Positions 63,163 to 64,000 of a DNA stretch of 64,000 nucleotides are shown here, in pieces. The first letter of the stretch is position 1; every line of letters starts with the position of its first letter. The notes below the pieces were generated by a model that saw nothing but the letters and a program-made list of their open reading frames with translations, was not told the DNA's origin and made no database searches. Made by a program: the position numbers and the translations under genes. The stretch covers positions 565,001-629,000 of the forward strand of contig JAODUP010000517.1 of the NCBI GenBank assembly GCA_025642065.1. The letters run 5' to 3'. This stretch comes from Paralvinella palmiformis. Lineage: Eukaryota > Annelida > Polychaeta > Terebellida > Alvinellidae.

Positions 63163-64000
63163 TTGATCGTCCTTCTTTAAATACAATTCAAGTACATTCA
63201 TTCAAACTCAAAACATTATAGAAACAGAGGAATGTCACTGATCCGCATCTGTTTTCTAAATGTCAACGTCAGATATTCACAGCAACATCTAATATGATGT
63301 CTGATGTATTTCCAAAATGACAATACGACGCTCTTTCGCCAAATCCTTCGCGTTATTAGCGTTGGTGCGTGGTACTGATAGGATATAACAAGCAATATGT
63401 AGGTAATATCGTTTTATATTACACTTGAAAATATGTAGAATACAATAAAACGCCAGAAAGTGACTTAGACCCTCTGGATTTCTCATTTATGTTTCTCATT
63501 ATGGAACAAAACTAAATCAACACTCAAACATAGGATATTTATGAGAACTTGTCCCAAGAGCATAGAAACAATGAGACGTATTTAGCCATATTTTAAAACG
63601 TGTAGACTATACACTTTTAGCCTTAAGTTACCGGTTTTGCAGGCTGATGATAGCCATAACGGGAGGCTGGTTTGACAAATATAGACACTATCCTGTATCA
63701 GATCAGATCAAGTCAGTAGATAAGCTCAGTCTCTCTTAGCATAATCTAATCCCTTGACAATTCCTACTGCATGAAAACTATCTATAACATTGTTCTTATT
63801 GACATCAACGTAAACATAGCTCCATGGTTGATCATAAGGTTATAACTGAATGGAAGGATGATAAGCTTCGATGGCTTTACGAGGGTGCTTATTTCCACAC
63901 GAGAAAGAGATAGTCATCAGAGATAGTATTTATTCTATATATGATGGATTTCCCACAACCAACTTTTCTTCTCATATATTCAATCCTTAATCACGGACAC
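63160..64000. other. No gene seen
   Basis: AT-rich, no element recognised. Confidence 0.4.

Overview
This is a 64 kb stretch of AT-rich, repeat-dense eukaryotic nuclear DNA, most likely from a mollusc and probably a gastropod. The clue to the group is inference. Two SINE-like 3' tails near 7.6 kb and 9.15 kb (core tgtcgttaaacaacattcat followed by ATTC/ATCC units) resemble a tail I associate with molluscan genomes. The CR1/L2-like and Jockey-like LINEs, Tigger elements and long (TA)n arrays fit but do not prove it. I could not assemble any intact host gene, and I see no rRNA, functional tRNA, CRISPR or bacterial-type gene. Most open frames over 60 codons are translations of microsatellites or chance frames. 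The ones that mean something are pieces of transposable elements.

Layout. 0-2.1 kb: a diverged 550-bp tandem duplication, then a solitary hAT-like end. 3.0-5.05 kb: a minus-strand CR1/L2-like LINE 3' end, split by a 1,107-bp hAT-like element with an 8-bp target duplication. That element carries the C-terminal end of a tyrosine recombinase. 7.2-9.6 kb: SINE pieces and the first copy of an unclassified ~500-bp repeat, whose inverted copy lies at 17.3-17.8 kb. 10.8-11.5 kb: a tandem duplication leading into a decayed YqaJ/lambda-exonuclease-like fragment. 13.5-14.45 kb: a LINE reverse-transcriptase end. 18.8-20.8 kb: a Tigger/pogo-like transposase pseudogene element between two (TA)n arrays, with a second internally deleted Tigger element nested in it. 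27.4-29.45 kb: the longest coding remnant, a LINE reverse transcriptase with a damaged catalytic box and an (ACTT)n tail. 35-39.7 kb: copies of a further unclassified repeat, partly in sequence that looks like poor consensus. 43.8-44.4 and 51.6-52.2 kb: two LINE copies, both internally deleted. 45.0 and 49.7 kb: two heads of one tRNA-derived SINE family. 56.4-57.1 kb: a clean 722-bp MITE with 25-bp inverted repeats and a TA duplication.

The elements do not form a pathway. They show insertion, nesting, deletion and decay, with roughly twenty (TA)n arrays of about 40-90 bp scattered throughout and often sitting at element boundaries. Four short islands (35.1-36.3, 38.0-38.6, 59.22-59.35, 59.85-60.05 kb) are rich in inflated homopolymers and look like low-accuracy consensus. 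Reading frames there should not be trusted. The only possible host-coding pieces are a 58-codon frame with a signal-peptide-like start (43.2-43.4 kb, minus strand) and an unrecognised 70-codon open stretch (45.8-46.0 kb). Neither is secure.
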